A stretch of DNA of 64,000 nucleotides from Thioalkalivibrio thiocyanodenitrificans ARhD 1 (GTDB lineage: Bacteria; Pseudomonadota; Gammaproteobacteria; Ectothiorhodospirales; Ectothiorhodospiraceae): the NCBI RefSeq assembly GCF_000378965.1, contig NZ_KB900536.1, forward strand, positions 155,807 to 219,806, in the 5' to 3' direction. Position 1 is the stretch's first letter. Each line of letters opens with the position of its first letter. The notes under the pieces were generated by a model. It was not told where the DNA came from, made no database searches, and saw nothing but the letters and a program-made list of their open reading frames with translations. The translations under genes and the position numbers were made by a program. Positions 28,521 through 39,583 of this stretch are shown piece by piece.

Positions 28521-29407
28521 GCGGGAAACACCCCGGTGGAGATGTAGCGGTCGCCCCGGTCGCAGATGATGGACACGATCACCGCGTTTTCCAGCTCCCG
28601 CGAAAGGCGCAGGGCGGCGGCCACGGCCCCCCCGGAGGACACGCCGCAGAAGATCCCCTCCCGCGCGGCCAGGAGCCGCATGGTGTCCTCGGCCTCCGGC
28701 TGGGTCACCTCCAGGGTGCGGTCCACGCGGAAATCCTCGAAGATGCCCGGCAGGTAGGCCTCGGGCCAGCGCCGGATGCCCGGGATGCTCGCGCCCTCGG
28801 CAGGCGTCACGCCGACGACCTCGACGGACGGGTCCTGTTCCTTGAGATAGCGCGAAGTGCCCATGATGGTGCCGGTGGTCCCCATGGCGCTGACGAAATG
28901 AGTGATGCCGCCGCGGGTGTCCCGCCAGATCTCGGGGCCTGTGCCCTCGTAGTGGGACAGCGGGTTGTCCGGGTTGGAGAACTGGTCGAGCACCCGCCCC
29001 CTGCCTTCCGCCTCCATCTGTTTGGCCAGATCACGGGCACCCTCCATGCCCTGTTCGCGGCTCACCAGGATGATCTCCGCACCGAACGCCTTCATGGAGG
29101 CGCGGCGCTCGGCACTCATGTTCTCCGGCATGATGAGCACCATGCGATAGCCCTTCATGGCCGCCACCATGGCCAGCGCGATGCCTGTGTTGCCGCTGGT
29201 GGCCTCCACCAGGGTGTCGCCGGGGCGGATGTCGCCGCGCTCCTCGGCCTTGCGGATCATGCCCAGCGCCGGGCGGTCCTTCACCGATCCGGCGGGATTG
29301 TTGCCTTCGAGTTTCACCAGTATGGTGTTGGATGTCTCCCCCGGCAGGCGTTGCAGGCGCACGAGGGGGGTATTGCCGACACAGGATTCCAGGGTGGGAT
29401 AGGTCAT
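28517..29407 (-). CDS. cysM: Cysteine synthase B
   Basis: Makes cysteine (or S-sulfocysteine) from O-acetylserine and sulfide or thiosulfate. The 296-residue protein has CVGNTPLVRLQRLPG, the PLP lysine in NNPAGSVKDRPA (Lys43), EATSGNTGIALAM and GTTGTIMGTSRYLKE, with the CysM-type GVTPAEGASIPGIRRW. It is divergent from barA across 275 bases. Confidence 0.96.
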   Translation of the reverse strand: MTYPTLESCVGNTPLVRLQRLPGETSNTILVKLEGNNPAGSVKDRPALGMIRKAEERGDIRPGDTLVEATSGNTGIALAMVAAMKGYRMVLIMPENMSAERRASMKAFGAEIILVSREQGMEGARDLAKQMEAEGRGRVLDQFSNPDNPLSHYEGTGPEIWRDTRGGITHFVSAMGTTGTIMGTSRYLKEQDPSVEVVGVTPAEGASIPGIRRWPEAYLPGIFEDFRVDRTLEVTQPEAEDTMRLLAAREGIFCGVSSGGAVAAALRLSRELENAVIVSIICDRGDRYISTGVFPA

Positions 29408-29682
29408 GTACTCGCAGGGACCGTGCAGGAACGTGGGCGGACATTATAAACAAGACCGGGGGATACGTCCTGAACGCCCCCGGGCATCTCCAACGGCGAT
29501 AACATGGTGGGCATCATGCTGACCATCGATCGCACAGGGACCCCGTCCACCGGCGGCCCGGAGACCCGGGACCGCGCGGCGATGCCGCTCACGGCGCGCG
29601 CGCCGCCGGTACGGGCGGGTACGCGGTTCCAGCGGACCTGTTGTGCGGTGCCTGACGGGCGCATGCGGCTGCGGCGGGCGCC

Positions 29683-32445
29683 ATGAGCCGGTCCTGGCGC
29701 ATCAAGCACCGGCTGTTCATCCTGGCACTGCTGCCCGCGGTGGTGGTGGGTATCGTGCTCACCGCCTACTGGTCCATGCTCAAGGTCCAGGAACTGGAAA
29801 GCCGGCTGGTCACCCGTGGCAACACCATCGCGGGCTTTCTGGCGCCGGTGGTGGCCCACGGTGTCACCTCGGGCAATGACGCGCTGGTCCGTTCCGTCGC
29901 CGCACACATGCGCTCCCAACCGGACCTGGTGGCGATCCGCGTCTTCGATCGGCACGGCAACCCGATCTACACGCACGTGCAGGAACCCCCGCCGTCCCGG
30001 CGGCTGCATGTGCTGTCGGAACGGCTGTTCGGGCACGGCACGCGGGCATTCGAGGCACCCGTCCTGTCGGGCGGCCCGGGTGACATCGGACACAACGGCG
30101 GTCCCGTCGACACCGGGGCCGGCGAACCCCGGCAGGTCATCGGACAGGTCCGTATATCCCTGTCCACGATCCCCACCGCGATCAAGCAGACGGAGTGGAT
30201 ACTGCGCAGCATCGCGATCATCCTCGGCCTGCTGGCGATCACCGCGGTGATCGCCAGCCGCCTGGAGCGCCCGCTGTCGCGGACGCTGGAGGAGATGGCG
30301 GACACGGTGCATCGCATCGGCAGGGGGGAACTGGACGCGCGCCTCCCCGTGCGCGGAGGCGGGGAACTGGAGGTACTGGCCAACGGCATCAACCGCATGG
30401 TGGAGAACCTTCGCCAGGCCCATGCCCGCATGACCGCCCGCGTCCAGGCCTCCACCCGGGACCTGCAGGATCAGCTCAAGCTCATCGACGAGAAGAACCG
30501 CGCCCTGACCGTTGCGCGCACGCAGGCCGAGGAAGCCAACGTCAAGAAATCCCGTCTGCTCGCCAACATCAGCCACGAACTGCGCACGCCCCTGAGCGCC
30601 ATCCAGGGTTACACCGAACTGCTCGCGCAGCAGGGCAACCTGGACGAACGCCAGCAGGGGTGGCTAGGGATCATCAATGCATCCAGCCGGGACACGCTCA
30701 AGCTGGTCAACGAACTCCTGGACGTGTCGCGGCTGGAATCCGGGCGCATGAGCATCCACAAGGCGCAGTTCGACCTGGGCCAGTGTCTTGCGGAGGTCAT
30801 CGGCATCTGCCGCCGTTCCGCCCATGGACGCCGGGCGGACGTCACCCTGCTGATGGATCCGCAGACGCCCGAGCGCATCAGTTCCGACAACCTGCGCTTC
30901 AAGCAGGTCATCACCAACGTCCTGAGCAATGCACTGAAGTTCACCCGCGACGGACGCGTAAACATCCACACCGGGGTGCGCAGTGCCGACGGGCGCCGGC
31001 AGCTGGAGATCGGCGTGCGCGATTTCGGGCCGGGCATCAACCGGGACGACCTGTTCCACATCTTCGAGCCGTTCTTCCAGGCCGGTCAGGCGCACACCGA
31101 AAGGCCAGGCGGCGGTGCCGGGCTCGGCCTGAGCATCACCCGCGGCATCGTGGGCCTGCTGGGTGGCCGGATCACGGTGGACAGCACCCCGGGCACGGGC
31201 AGTCTGTTCACCATCTTCCTGCCGCTCGACGACGCCGACGTACCCCCGGCCGTTCCCTTATCGCCCCGCTCCGTGGACAGGGTGGCGGTATGGAGCGACG
31301 ACCCCGAGATTCAACGGGCGCTGCTCGAGACGCTGGAAGTCATGCGTCTGTCTGCCCATGCCTGCCGGGACCAGGAAACGTATCTCCGGTACCTGGGCAC
31401 CCATGCGCGCGACCTCGGTATCGTCTGGGTGGGCGAACTGCCGGATCACGCACTGACGCAGTTCAGGGATCACCCCGACCCATGTGCCCGCACCCTGCTG
31501 GCACGCCGCACGGGCCTCGGCAGGGAGACCATGGACACGCTGGCCGCGCAGGGGGCACACCTGATACCGCTGACCGTGTCGGTGCCCGCCCTTGACCGGG
31601 CGATTCGGGACATGACACGGCCCGGCGGGGCGGACACGCGGCGGACCGCGGCGGCGGACCCGGGGCATGCCCGACTTGACGGTTACCGGTTCCTGGTGGC
31701 CGATGACAATACGGTCAACCGGCGCCTGCTCACCGAACTGATCCAGCGCCACGGCGGCAAGGTGGAACAGGCCGGAGACGGCGACGCGGCCGTGCGCGCC
31801 CACCGGGCGAATCCGCCCGATCTGGTGTTCATGGATGTGCACATGCCGGGCAAGGACGGCATGGCCGCGCTGGAGGAGATCCGCGCCGCGGACGCCACCG
31901 CACGCGTGGTGGCCGTCACCGCCGATCTCCGCCCCGAGATGCATATCGCGCTGCTTCAGCATGGCTTCGACAACGTGCTCTACAAGCCGGTCTCCGAGGA
32001 TGATCTGCTCGCCTGCGTGGAGGACGCGCCGCATGACCGCCCCCGGGCGCCTGGGCGCACCGGGGGGGACGTGTTCGACGCGCACCAGCCGGTCCATGAC
32101 AACGAGATCGCCCTGCAGCGGGCGGGCGGCAACCCTCGGCTGGCCAGGGACATGCTGCAGATGCTGATCCGGGACGTGGAACGGGTGCGCGCGCAATTGG
32201 GCCGGGGCACGACCGATGCGGAAACCCTGGGGGACACGGTACACCGCATCCATGGCGGTGCCCGCTGCTGCGGCACCGTGCGCCTCGCCGCCCGCAGTCA
32301 TGCGCTGGAGGCGGCACTCAAGGGCGGGCAGCCGGATCGCCTGGAGGCGCTGAAGGATGCATGGATCGGGGAACTGGATGCGCTGCTGGAACAGGGTGAC
32401 GCCCTGTTGCGATCCCTGGAGGACATGGCGTCGAGCACCGACTGA
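29683..32445 (+). CDS. barA: BarA/GacS-type hybrid histidine kinase
   Basis: Tripartite sensor kinase that in relatives drives UvrY/GacA and, through it, the Csr/Rsm small RNAs. The 920-residue inner-membrane protein has TM1 (LFILALLPAVVVGIVLTAYW), a periplasmic sensor region, TM2 (near IAIILGLLAITAVIA), HAMP, a HisKA domain with NISHELRTPLSAI (His298), a HATPase domain, and a degenerate receiver lacking its Asp. A true receiver (LVFMDVHMPG, Asp718) and a C-terminal Hpt domain (VHRIHGGARCCG, His854) follow. Divergent cysM next to it matches barA loci elsewhere. Confidence 0.93.
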   Translation: MSRSWRIKHRLFILALLPAVVVGIVLTAYWSMLKVQELESRLVTRGNTIAGFLAPVVAHGVTSGNDALVRSVAAHMRSQPDLVAIRVFDRHGNPIYTHVQEPPPSRRLHVLSERLFGHGTRAFEAPVLSGGPGDIGHNGGPVDTGAGEPRQVIGQVRISLSTIPTAIKQTEWILRSIAIILGLLAITAVIASRLERPLSRTLEEMADTVHRIGRGELDARLPVRGGGELEVLANGINRMVENLRQAHARMTARVQASTRDLQDQLKLIDEKNRALTVARTQAEEANVKKSRLLANISHELRTPLSAIQGYTELLAQQGNLDERQQGWLGIINASSRDTLKLVNELLDVSRLESGRMSIHKAQFDLGQCLAEVIGICRRSAHGRRADVTLLMDPQTPERISSDNLRFKQVITNVLSNALKFTRDGRVNIHTGVRSADGRRQLEIGVRDFGPGINRDDLFHIFEPFFQAGQAHTERPGGGAGLGLSITRGIVGLLGGRITVDSTPGTGSLFTIFLPLDDADVPPAVPLSPRSVDRVAVWSDDPEIQRALLETLEVMRLSAHACRDQETYLRYLGTHARDLGIVWVGELPDHALTQFRDHPDPCARTLLARRTGLGRETMDTLAAQGAHLIPLTVSVPALDRAIRDMTRPGGADTRRTAAADPGHARLDGYRFLVADDNTVNRRLLTELIQRHGGKVEQAGDGDAAVRAHRANPPDLVFMDVHMPGKDGMAALEEIRAADATARVVAVTADLRPEMHIALLQHGFDNVLYKPVSEDDLLACVEDAPHDRPRAPGRTGGDVFDAHQPVHDNEIALQRAGGNPRLARDMLQMLIRDVERVRAQLGRGTTDAETLGDTVHRIHGGARCCGTVRLAARSHALEAALKGGQPDRLEALKDAWIGELDALLEQGDALLRSLEDMASSTD

Positions 32446-32514
32446 AGGTCGACGCGATCCGTACACGATCCCCGGGAATGCTGCTCTGGCGCTCACCGGT
32501 GCGCCCGCGGGCCC

Positions 32515-32598
32515 GCATAGCTCACCACCCTTCTACTGCGGCCGCCGATCTGCGCACTGTGGCGGGGCGTACTCGCTTCGAACGGTGGTGAGATATGC
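32515..32598. repeat. 84-base inverted-repeat element after barA
   Basis: 15-base arms GCATAGCTCACCACC (32515-32529) and GGTGGTGAGATATGC (32584-32598) are complementary except for one position. Inner GCCGCC/GGCGG arms extend the pairing. The element sits in the 257-base gap between convergent barA and acpS; I see no gene in that gap. Confidence 0.8.
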
Positions 32599-32702
32599 GT
32601 GCCAGGGCAACGCGTTCCGAATGCACGTTTCAGGCGGGAGCCTGGATCCCTGCCGAACAACGCACGGCCATCTCGCGAGGAGACGAAGACCGGGTGAACC
32701 GC

Positions 32703-33086
32703 TCAATCACCCAGGAGCATGACGAAGGCCAGCGCGTATGCCCGTTCGTCGGCCAGGCTGATTCGGGACCCGGTCACGCCCAGGCGCCGGGCCGTGTCTT
32801 CGGCCCGGCCGGAAAACACCAGCACGGGCCGCCCCCGGCCGTCATGGTCCACGCCCACGTCCGCGAAGCGCATGTGCGCCCCCACCCCGACGCCCAGGGC
32901 CTTGCTGACCGCTTCCTTGGCGGCAAAACGCCGCGCCAGGAACGCCGCGGGCGCGGCGTTGCCATGATAGCCGGGCCATTCCACCGGGTGCAGGATCCGG
33001 CGCGCGAAGCGCTCGCCGTGACGGGTCAGCAGCCGCTCCACCCGGGCGATGCTCACCAGATCCGTACCGATGCCCAGCACCGTCAT
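32703..33086 (-). CDS. acpS: Holo-[acyl-carrier-protein] synthase
   Basis: Transfers phosphopantetheine from CoA to apo-ACP. The 127-residue protein has the two family motifs GIGTDLVSIARVERLL (metal Asp) and RRFAAKEAVSKALGVG (metal Glu). It starts at the ATG at 33086, 10 bases after pdxJ ends; it is the last gene of the rpoE-to-acpS block. Confidence 0.96.
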   Translation of the reverse strand: MTVLGIGTDLVSIARVERLLTRHGERFARRILHPVEWPGYHGNAAPAAFLARRFAAKEAVSKALGVGVGAHMRFADVGVDHDGRGRPVLVFSGRAEDTARRLGVTGSRISLADERAYALAFVMLLGD

Positions 33087-33096
33087 GGCCGGTCCG

Positions 33097-33843
33097 TCAC
33101 GCGCGGGCCGCATCCATGGCCGCGCGCATGTCCCGCACGGCGGCGGTGATCCCGGAGAAGATGGCGCGTGCCACGATGGAGTGACCGATGTTCAGTTCGT
33201 GCAGCACCGGGATGGCGGCCACGGGACCCACGTTGTAGTAATCGAGACCATGACCGGCGTTGATCACCAGGCCCAGCTCACGGCCGTGGGCGGCGGCCGA
33301 CCGGATGCGCGCCAGCTCGGCGTCCCGGGCGGCGCCCGGCGCGGCATTGGCGTAGGCACCGGTATGGAGTTCCACCACAGGCGCGCCAATGCGCCGGGCC
33401 GCGTCCAGGTGCGCCGGTTCCGGCTCCACGAACAGCGACACCTCAATGCCCGCCTCCACCAGCGGCGCGCAGAAGGCCCGGAGACGCGTCTCCCCGCCCA
33501 GCACGTGGAGACCCCCCTCGGTGGTGAGTTCCTCCCGGCGTTCGGGCACGATGCAGCAGGCCTCGGGCCGGACCCTGAGGGCGATGCCCTGCATCTCCGG
33601 GGTGGCAGCCATCTCCAGGTTCATGCCCGTGCGGATGCGTTCCCGCAGCACCTCCACGTCACGGTCCTGGATGTGGCGGCGGTCCTCGCGCAGGTGCAGG
33701 GTGATGATGTCCGCACCCGCCGCCTCCACCAGGCGTACGGCCTCCTCCAGATCGGGGTAAGGCGTACCCCGGGCCTGGCGGATGGTGGCGATATGATCGA
33801 TGTTCACACCCAGGCGCAGGTGTGTGTCGGCATCAGGCGTCAT
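33097..33843 (-). CDS. pdxJ: Pyridoxine 5'-phosphate synthase
   Basis: Condenses 1-deoxyxylulose-5-phosphate with aminoacetone phosphate in vitamin B6 synthesis. The 248-residue TIM barrel has [20 protein letters not shown], the [12 protein letters not shown] loop, and [15 protein letters not shown]. The ATG at 33843 overlaps the recO stop by 11 bases; the longer open frame upstream lacks homology. Confidence 0.97.
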   Translation of the reverse strand: MTPDADTHLRLGVNIDHIATIRQARGTPYPDLEEAVRLVEAAGADIITLHLREDRRHIQDRDVEVLRERIRTGMNLEMAATPEMQGIALRVRPEACCIVPERREELTTEGGLHVLGGETRLRAFCAPLVEAGIEVSLFVEPEPAHLDAARRIGAPVVELHTGAYANAAPGAARDAELARIRSAAAHGRELGLVINAGHGLDYYNVGPVAAIPVLHELNIGHSIVARAIFSGITAAVRDMRAAMDAARA

Positions 33844-34552
33844 TGTCCGGCGCAACTCCTCGTGGACGCGAGTGGTCTGGCGAATGCGGGCGAAGCAGCG
33901 CCCGGCTGATGATTCGGCGTCCCTGCAGATGGTAATCCAAAAGGCCGCGCAACATGTGCTTGGCCTCCTGCCGCGCCTGTCGTGATGCCAGGCGGCCCTC
34001 CAGCAGTTCCCGCAGGGTGCCGCCATGCACGAAGTCCCCCCGGGAGACCTCGGCGGCGCTCGCCGGACGCAGGCCCCGCTGGGGCTCGTAGACATACGCG
34101 CCCCCGGCGTCCAGGGCGCCCGTATCCAGGCTGTCGAGCCCTTCGCCCAGGTGGCGCAGGAGATGCAGTTCGTAACGTCGCAGCGGCGGCTCCAGCGCGG
34201 CCTGCGGGTCGGCCAGCCGAGCCAGGGCCTCGGCATACTCGTCCACCAGCCCCTCCAGCGGGATCTGCCGGGGCAGCAACTTGAGGGCCAGCTCGTTGAG
34301 GTAGAACCCGCAGGCCAGCCGCGGTGCGGGCAGATCGAAGGCCGCCTGTTCCTCCATGAGCGAGAGGGTCTTCAGTTCACCGCGCCCCTGCCACACCAGT
34401 TCGTGGCGCACGAACGAACGACAGGCGGCACCGCGACCGCGGTACAGGCAGGCGGTGCGTCCCTCGGCCTCGGTGAGCAGATCCAGCACCCGGCTGTTGT
34501 CCCGGAAAGGACGCGCGTGCAGGACGAAACCGGTGGTAGAAACCCTGCTCAC
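33833..34552 (-). CDS. recO: DNA repair protein RecO
   Basis: Loads RecA on SSB-coated gaps with RecR. The 239-residue protein opens with [23 protein letters not shown] (OB domain) and has GRGAACRSF and a helical C-terminal part ending [14 protein letters not shown]. The start is GTG (34552). Upstream, an inverted heptamer array fills the 131-base gap to era, unusually close to the start. Confidence 0.94.
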   Translation of the reverse strand: MSRVSTTGFVLHARPFRDNSRVLDLLTEAEGRTACLYRGRGAACRSFVRHELVWQGRGELKTLSLMEEQAAFDLPAPRLACGFYLNELALKLLPRQIPLEGLVDEYAEALARLADPQAALEPPLRRYELHLLRHLGEGLDSLDTGALDAGGAYVYEPQRGLRPASAAEVSRGDFVHGGTLRELLEGRLASRQARQEAKHMLRGLLDYHLQGRRIISRALLRPHSPDHSRPRGVAPDNDA

Positions 34553-34565
34553 GTTGGAACTCGCA

Positions 34566-34680
34566 GTTCAAGGTTCAAAGTTCAAAGTCGAGGCGTCGAT
34601 ATCTTCGGTGTAAGACCCGGCACGGTGTCCCCCTTAAACATTGAACATTGAACATTGAACCTTGAACTTTGAACTTTGAC
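34566..34680. repeat. Inverted heptamer arrays between recO and era
   Basis: The left arm is GTTCAAG, GTTCAAA, GTTCAAA (34566-34586). The right arm is six in-phase heptamers: CATTGAA three times, CCTTGAA, CTTTGAA, CTTTGAC (34639-34680). The right arm ends 3 bases before the era stop codon. The arms are complementary and flank a 52-base centre. Confidence 0.92.
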
Positions 34681-34683
34681 CCT

Positions 34684-35607
34684 CTACGGATCAATACCCA
34701 TGCGGCGGATGGAATCCGCATCGCCCTGCCAGCCCTCGCGCACCTTTACCCAAAGGCGCAGCATCACCTTGCGCTCGAGTATGTCCTCCAGGGTCTCCCG
34801 TGCCGCGATCCCGACATTCTTGATCATGCGCCCGCCCTTGCCCACCACGATGGCCTTCTGGCTGTCCCGCTCCACCCAGATGACCGCGTCGATATGGGTC
34901 ACCGAGGGCGTGTCACGCCAGGATTCCACTTCCACCACTGTGGCGTAGGGCACTTCCTGGCCCAGCCGTTCCAGCAGCTGCTCGCGGATCACCTCGGTGA
35001 CGCGAAAACGCTGGCTGCGGTCGGTCAGTTCATCCTCCGGAAAGAGATGCACCCCCTCGGGCAGACAGCCCGTGAGGACATCCACGAGGGGTTCGAGGTT
35101 CACGTGGCGAAGCCCCGACACCGGCAGGATATCGGCAAACTCGTGCAGGCCGCGCAGCTTCTCGATGAACGGCAGCAGCGCCTCTTTGCGGGGCAGACGG
35201 TCCACCTTGTTGATGGCCAGCACCACCTTCGCGCCCGCCGCCTTGAGCATGTCGAGGATCTGCGCATCCCCGTCTTCCCAGCGATCCGCCTCCACCACAA
35301 ACAGCACCGCGTCGCAGTCGGAGAAGACCGCCTGGGCGGACTGGTTGAGCAGACGGCCCAGCAGTTTCCCGGAGCGGGTATCGATGCCCGGGGTATCCAC
35401 CAGGATCAACTGATCCGCGCCCCGGGTGACAATCCCCAGGATCCGGTGGCGGGTGGTCTGGGGCTTGCGCGTCGTGGCCGCGATCTTCTCGCCCACCAGG
35501 GCGTTGAGCAATGTGGACTTACCCACGTTGGGGCGTCCGACGATGCCGATGTAGCCGCAACGGGAGGGGCGATTGGGTTCGGTGCTCAAGGGATCAGCCT
35601 GATTCAA
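34684..35607 (-). CDS. era: GTPase Era
   Basis: Ras-like GTPase that checks 16S rRNA maturation and 30S assembly. The 307-residue frame has G1 GRPNVGKST, G2 around TTRKPQTTRH, G3 DTPG, G4 NKVD and a C-terminal KH domain (AIVVGKGGRMIKNVG). No ATG is available at the N-terminus: the candidates are TTG at 35607, which lies inside a heptamer repeat, and TTG at 35589, which leaves 10 residues before CGYIGIVGR and fits homologues better. Confidence 0.96.
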   Translation of the reverse strand: MNQADPLSTEPNRPSRCGYIGIVGRPNVGKSTLLNALVGEKIAATTRKPQTTRHRILGIVTRGADQLILVDTPGIDTRSGKLLGRLLNQSAQAVFSDCDAVLFVVEADRWEDGDAQILDMLKAAGAKVVLAINKVDRLPRKEALLPFIEKLRGLHEFADILPVSGLRHVNLEPLVDVLTGCLPEGVHLFPEDELTDRSQRFRVTEVIREQLLERLGQEVPYATVVEVESWRDTPSVTHIDAVIWVERDSQKAIVVGKGGRMIKNVGIAARETLEDILERKVMLRLWVKVREGWQGDADSIRRMGIDP

Positions 35608-35665
35608 AGTTCAAGGTTCAAGGTTCAAAGTTCAAGGTTCAAAGTTCAAAGTTCAAAGTTCAAAG
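35603..35665. repeat. Nine-copy heptamer array, unit TTCAAAG/TTCAAGG
   Basis: Nine perfectly phased copies: AAG, AGG, AGG, AAG, AGG, then AAG four times (after TTCA). The only variation is A/G at position 6. The array overlaps the 5' end of the era frame and supplies one of its two possible start codons. Confidence 0.95.
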
Positions 35666-35788
35666 TGGGAGCCGTCGAGGGTTCCCGAGTCCAACCTGGC
35701 ATGGTGTTCCCTGGAACCTTGGTTCACGATTGAAGGTTCAACGCGGGGGTCGTCGATGCTCCCGGCGTCAAGGCCGGCAAGCTTGTCC

Positions 35789-35816
35789 CCTTGAACTTTG
35801 AACCTTGAACTTTGAA
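35789..35816. repeat. Four-copy inverted partner array ending at the rnc stop
   Basis: CCTTGAA, CTTTGAA, CCTTGAA, CTTTGAA in phase, the reverse complement of the array at 35603-35665. It ends at the base before the rnc stop codon (35817-35819). Confidence 0.93.
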
Positions 35817-36485
35817 TCATCCCGTCAGCGCCTTCAAAGCGCTTTCCGCCGCTGCCTGCTCCGCACGCCGGCGGCTGCTGCCCTCGCCGTGGGCTTCCAG
35901 CGCGGCGCTTTCGATTCGGCACAGGGCGCGGAAGTGCTGCGCGTGCGCCTTGCCCGTCACGGACTCCACCTCGTAGACCGGCAGGGCATGATTGCGTGCC
36001 TGCAGCCATTCCTGCAGGCGGGTCTTGGGATCCTTGAGGGCATCGGCGCCCGGCAGGTCTTCAAGCCGCTCACGGTAAAGCGCCAGCACGAAATCCCGTG
36101 CCGCCGCGAAGCCGCTGTGCAGATAGACCGCGCCGATGACGGCCTCCACCGCGTCCGCCAGGATGGATCGGCGCCTGGCGCCGCCGCTCTTGAGTTCTCC
36201 CTGCCCGAGGCTGATACGGCCTTCAAGGCCCCACGCCCGGCCTACGGCCGCCAGGCTGTCCTTGTCCACCAGCACGGAACGCAACCGGCTGAGATCCCCT
36301 TCCGTGGCATCGGGCCGCTGCCTGAACAGCTGCTCCGCCACGACAAGCCCGAGCACCGCGTCACCCAGGTACTCGAGGCGTTCATTGTTTCGGGTGCCGG
36401 CGCTTCGATGGGTGAGCGCCTCCTCCAGCAGTTCGGAGTCGCGCAACGAGGACGGCAGCAGGTCCAGCAGCGACGCGTCGCTCAT
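35817..36485 (-). CDS. rnc: Ribonuclease III
   Basis: Double-strand RNA endonuclease that processes rRNA and regulates messages. The 222-residue protein has the signature NERLEYLGDAVLGLVVAEQLF (catalytic Glu/Asp), a second acidic site in ILADAVEAVIGAVYL, and a C-terminal dsRNA-binding domain (DPKTRLQEWLQAR...EAHGEGSSRRRAEQAAAESAL). The ATG overlaps the DUF4845 stop (ATGA). Confidence 0.97.
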   Translation of the reverse strand: MSDASLLDLLPSSLRDSELLEEALTHRSAGTRNNERLEYLGDAVLGLVVAEQLFRQRPDATEGDLSRLRSVLVDKDSLAAVGRAWGLEGRISLGQGELKSGGARRRSILADAVEAVIGAVYLHSGFAAARDFVLALYRERLEDLPGADALKDPKTRLQEWLQARNHALPVYEVESVTGKAHAQHFRALCRIESAALEAHGEGSSRRRAEQAAAESALKALTG

Positions 36486-36862
36486 GGGCCCACGCGGTAC
36501 TCCCGCTCGAAGCTCACCACCGCATCCACATTGGCGATCACGTTGGTGCGCACTTCGTACTCAAGCAGGATGAAGCGCTGCTCACCGCGCTGTTCCAGCG
36601 TGATGTTGTCCCGGCTCACATGATCCACGCCATTGATCTGAAAACGCCGGTCGGCGGCCCGGCGTATGTCCCGCACGTTCCGGGCCTGCTCGCCGCCCTC
36701 GCCGGATATATCCTTGAGAATGGAGTTCACGGTCATGAACTCGGTATAGATGGGAAACAGGCGCAGACCCACCGTTCCGAAGATCACTGCCACCGCGGCG
36801 ATCAGGAGCAGTGCGATGAGGCTAACACCGCGTTCCCTGCGAAATCCTGGCAACCTCTTCAT
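36482..36862 (-). CDS. DUF4845 membrane protein
   Basis: A 126-residue protein with one N-terminal transmembrane helix (GVSLIALLLIAAVAVIFGTVGL) preceded by a basic segment. The rest, including FQINGVDHVSRDNITLEQ, is probably periplasmic. The family is always found between lepB and rnc in many gammaproteobacteria; its function is unknown. The N-terminus looks somewhat like a type IV pilin-type leader (RRERGVSLI), but no clear processing role is supported. Confidence 0.88.
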   Translation of the reverse strand: MKRLPGFRRERGVSLIALLLIAAVAVIFGTVGLRLFPIYTEFMTVNSILKDISGEGGEQARNVRDIRRAADRRFQINGVDHVSRDNITLEQRGEQRFILLEYEVRTNVIANVDAVVSFEREYRVGP

Positions 36863-36912
36863 GTCGAATCTCTCCCCCTGTGCTGATCGCCGGGGCACGC
36901 TCCCCGGCACCG

Positions 36913-37719
36913 TCAACGGATTCTTGTACCGATGCGGCTCAGATCCGACGACTGATCACCGAAATCCCAGTGCATCCAGATCATCACCGCCTTGCCAACC
37001 AGGTTCTCCTCGGGCACGAAGCCCCAGAAACGGCTGTCATTACTGTTGTCGCGATTGTCTCCCAACACGAAGTAATGCCCTTCCGGCACCTCGATCTCGC
37101 CTTCCACCGACGAGCGCTGGGGCCACGACAGGATCTCGTGGGTCACATCCCCCAGGGACTCCTCGGAAAGCATAGCACCGGTCATCACCGAACCGGACCC
37201 CACGCCTTCGTAGGTACCCACCTCCTGCTGCGGCACCAACTCATCATTGATGTACAGGCGCTTATTGTAAAACGCCACGCGATCCCCCGGCAGCCCCACC
37301 ACACGCTTGATGTAGTCCTCGCGCGGGTTCTCCGGATAACGGAACACCGCCACCTCGCCGCGCTTCGGCAGCCCGGTCGGGATGATCTGCTGGCGCGTCA
37401 CGGGAAGACGGATGCCGTAGCTGTACTTGGTGACCACGATGAAATCGCCCACCAGCAGGGTGGGCATCATGGAGCCGGAAGGAATGCGGAAGGGCTCGAT
37501 CATGAATGAGCGCAGCACCAGCACGATCAGCAGCACCGGGAAAAAGGACTTGGAGTACTCCACGTACCAGGGTTCTCCCGGCCTGGCGTTGCCATGCGCG
37601 GGTGCGCCATCCGCCGCGGCGGCCTCGCGCTGCCGGCGCCATACGAAGGCGTCCAGCAACCAGACGGCACCCGTGACCAGGGTGCCCACCACCAGCACCA
37701 GTTCAAGATCGAAAGTCAT
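36913..37719 (-). CDS. lepB: Signal peptidase I
   Basis: Cleaves signal peptides from exported proteins at the inner membrane. The 268-residue protein has TM1 (ELVLVVGTLVTGAVWLLDAF), TM2 (FFPVLLIVLVLRSF), the catalytic Ser in RIPSGSMMPTL (Ser83), the general-base Lys in DYIKRVVGLPGD (Lys138), and the C-terminal GDNRDNSNDSRFWGFVP box. Start at the ATG at 37719, where homology begins. It follows lepA after 49 bases. Confidence 0.97.
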   Translation of the reverse strand: MTFDLELVLVVGTLVTGAVWLLDAFVWRRQREAAAADGAPAHGNARPGEPWYVEYSKSFFPVLLIVLVLRSFMIEPFRIPSGSMMPTLLVGDFIVVTKYSYGIRLPVTRQQIIPTGLPKRGEVAVFRYPENPREDYIKRVVGLPGDRVAFYNKRLYINDELVPQQEVGTYEGVGSGSVMTGAMLSEESLGDVTHEILSWPQRSSVEGEIEVPEGHYFVLGDNRDNSNDSRFWGFVPEENLVGKAVMIWMHWDFGDQSSDLSRIGTRIR

Positions 37720-37768
37720 CCCCTGCTTCCCCTGTGCTCCATTGTTTTCACGGCCTTCGTCTCGCGCG

Positions 37769-39575
<1,807 letters not shown>

Positions 39576-39583
<8 letters not shown>

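Noticed and set aside
35603..35816. Heptamer arrays as a CRISPR
   Set aside because: The unit is 7 bases, copies are directly adjacent without spacers, and no cas genes are present.
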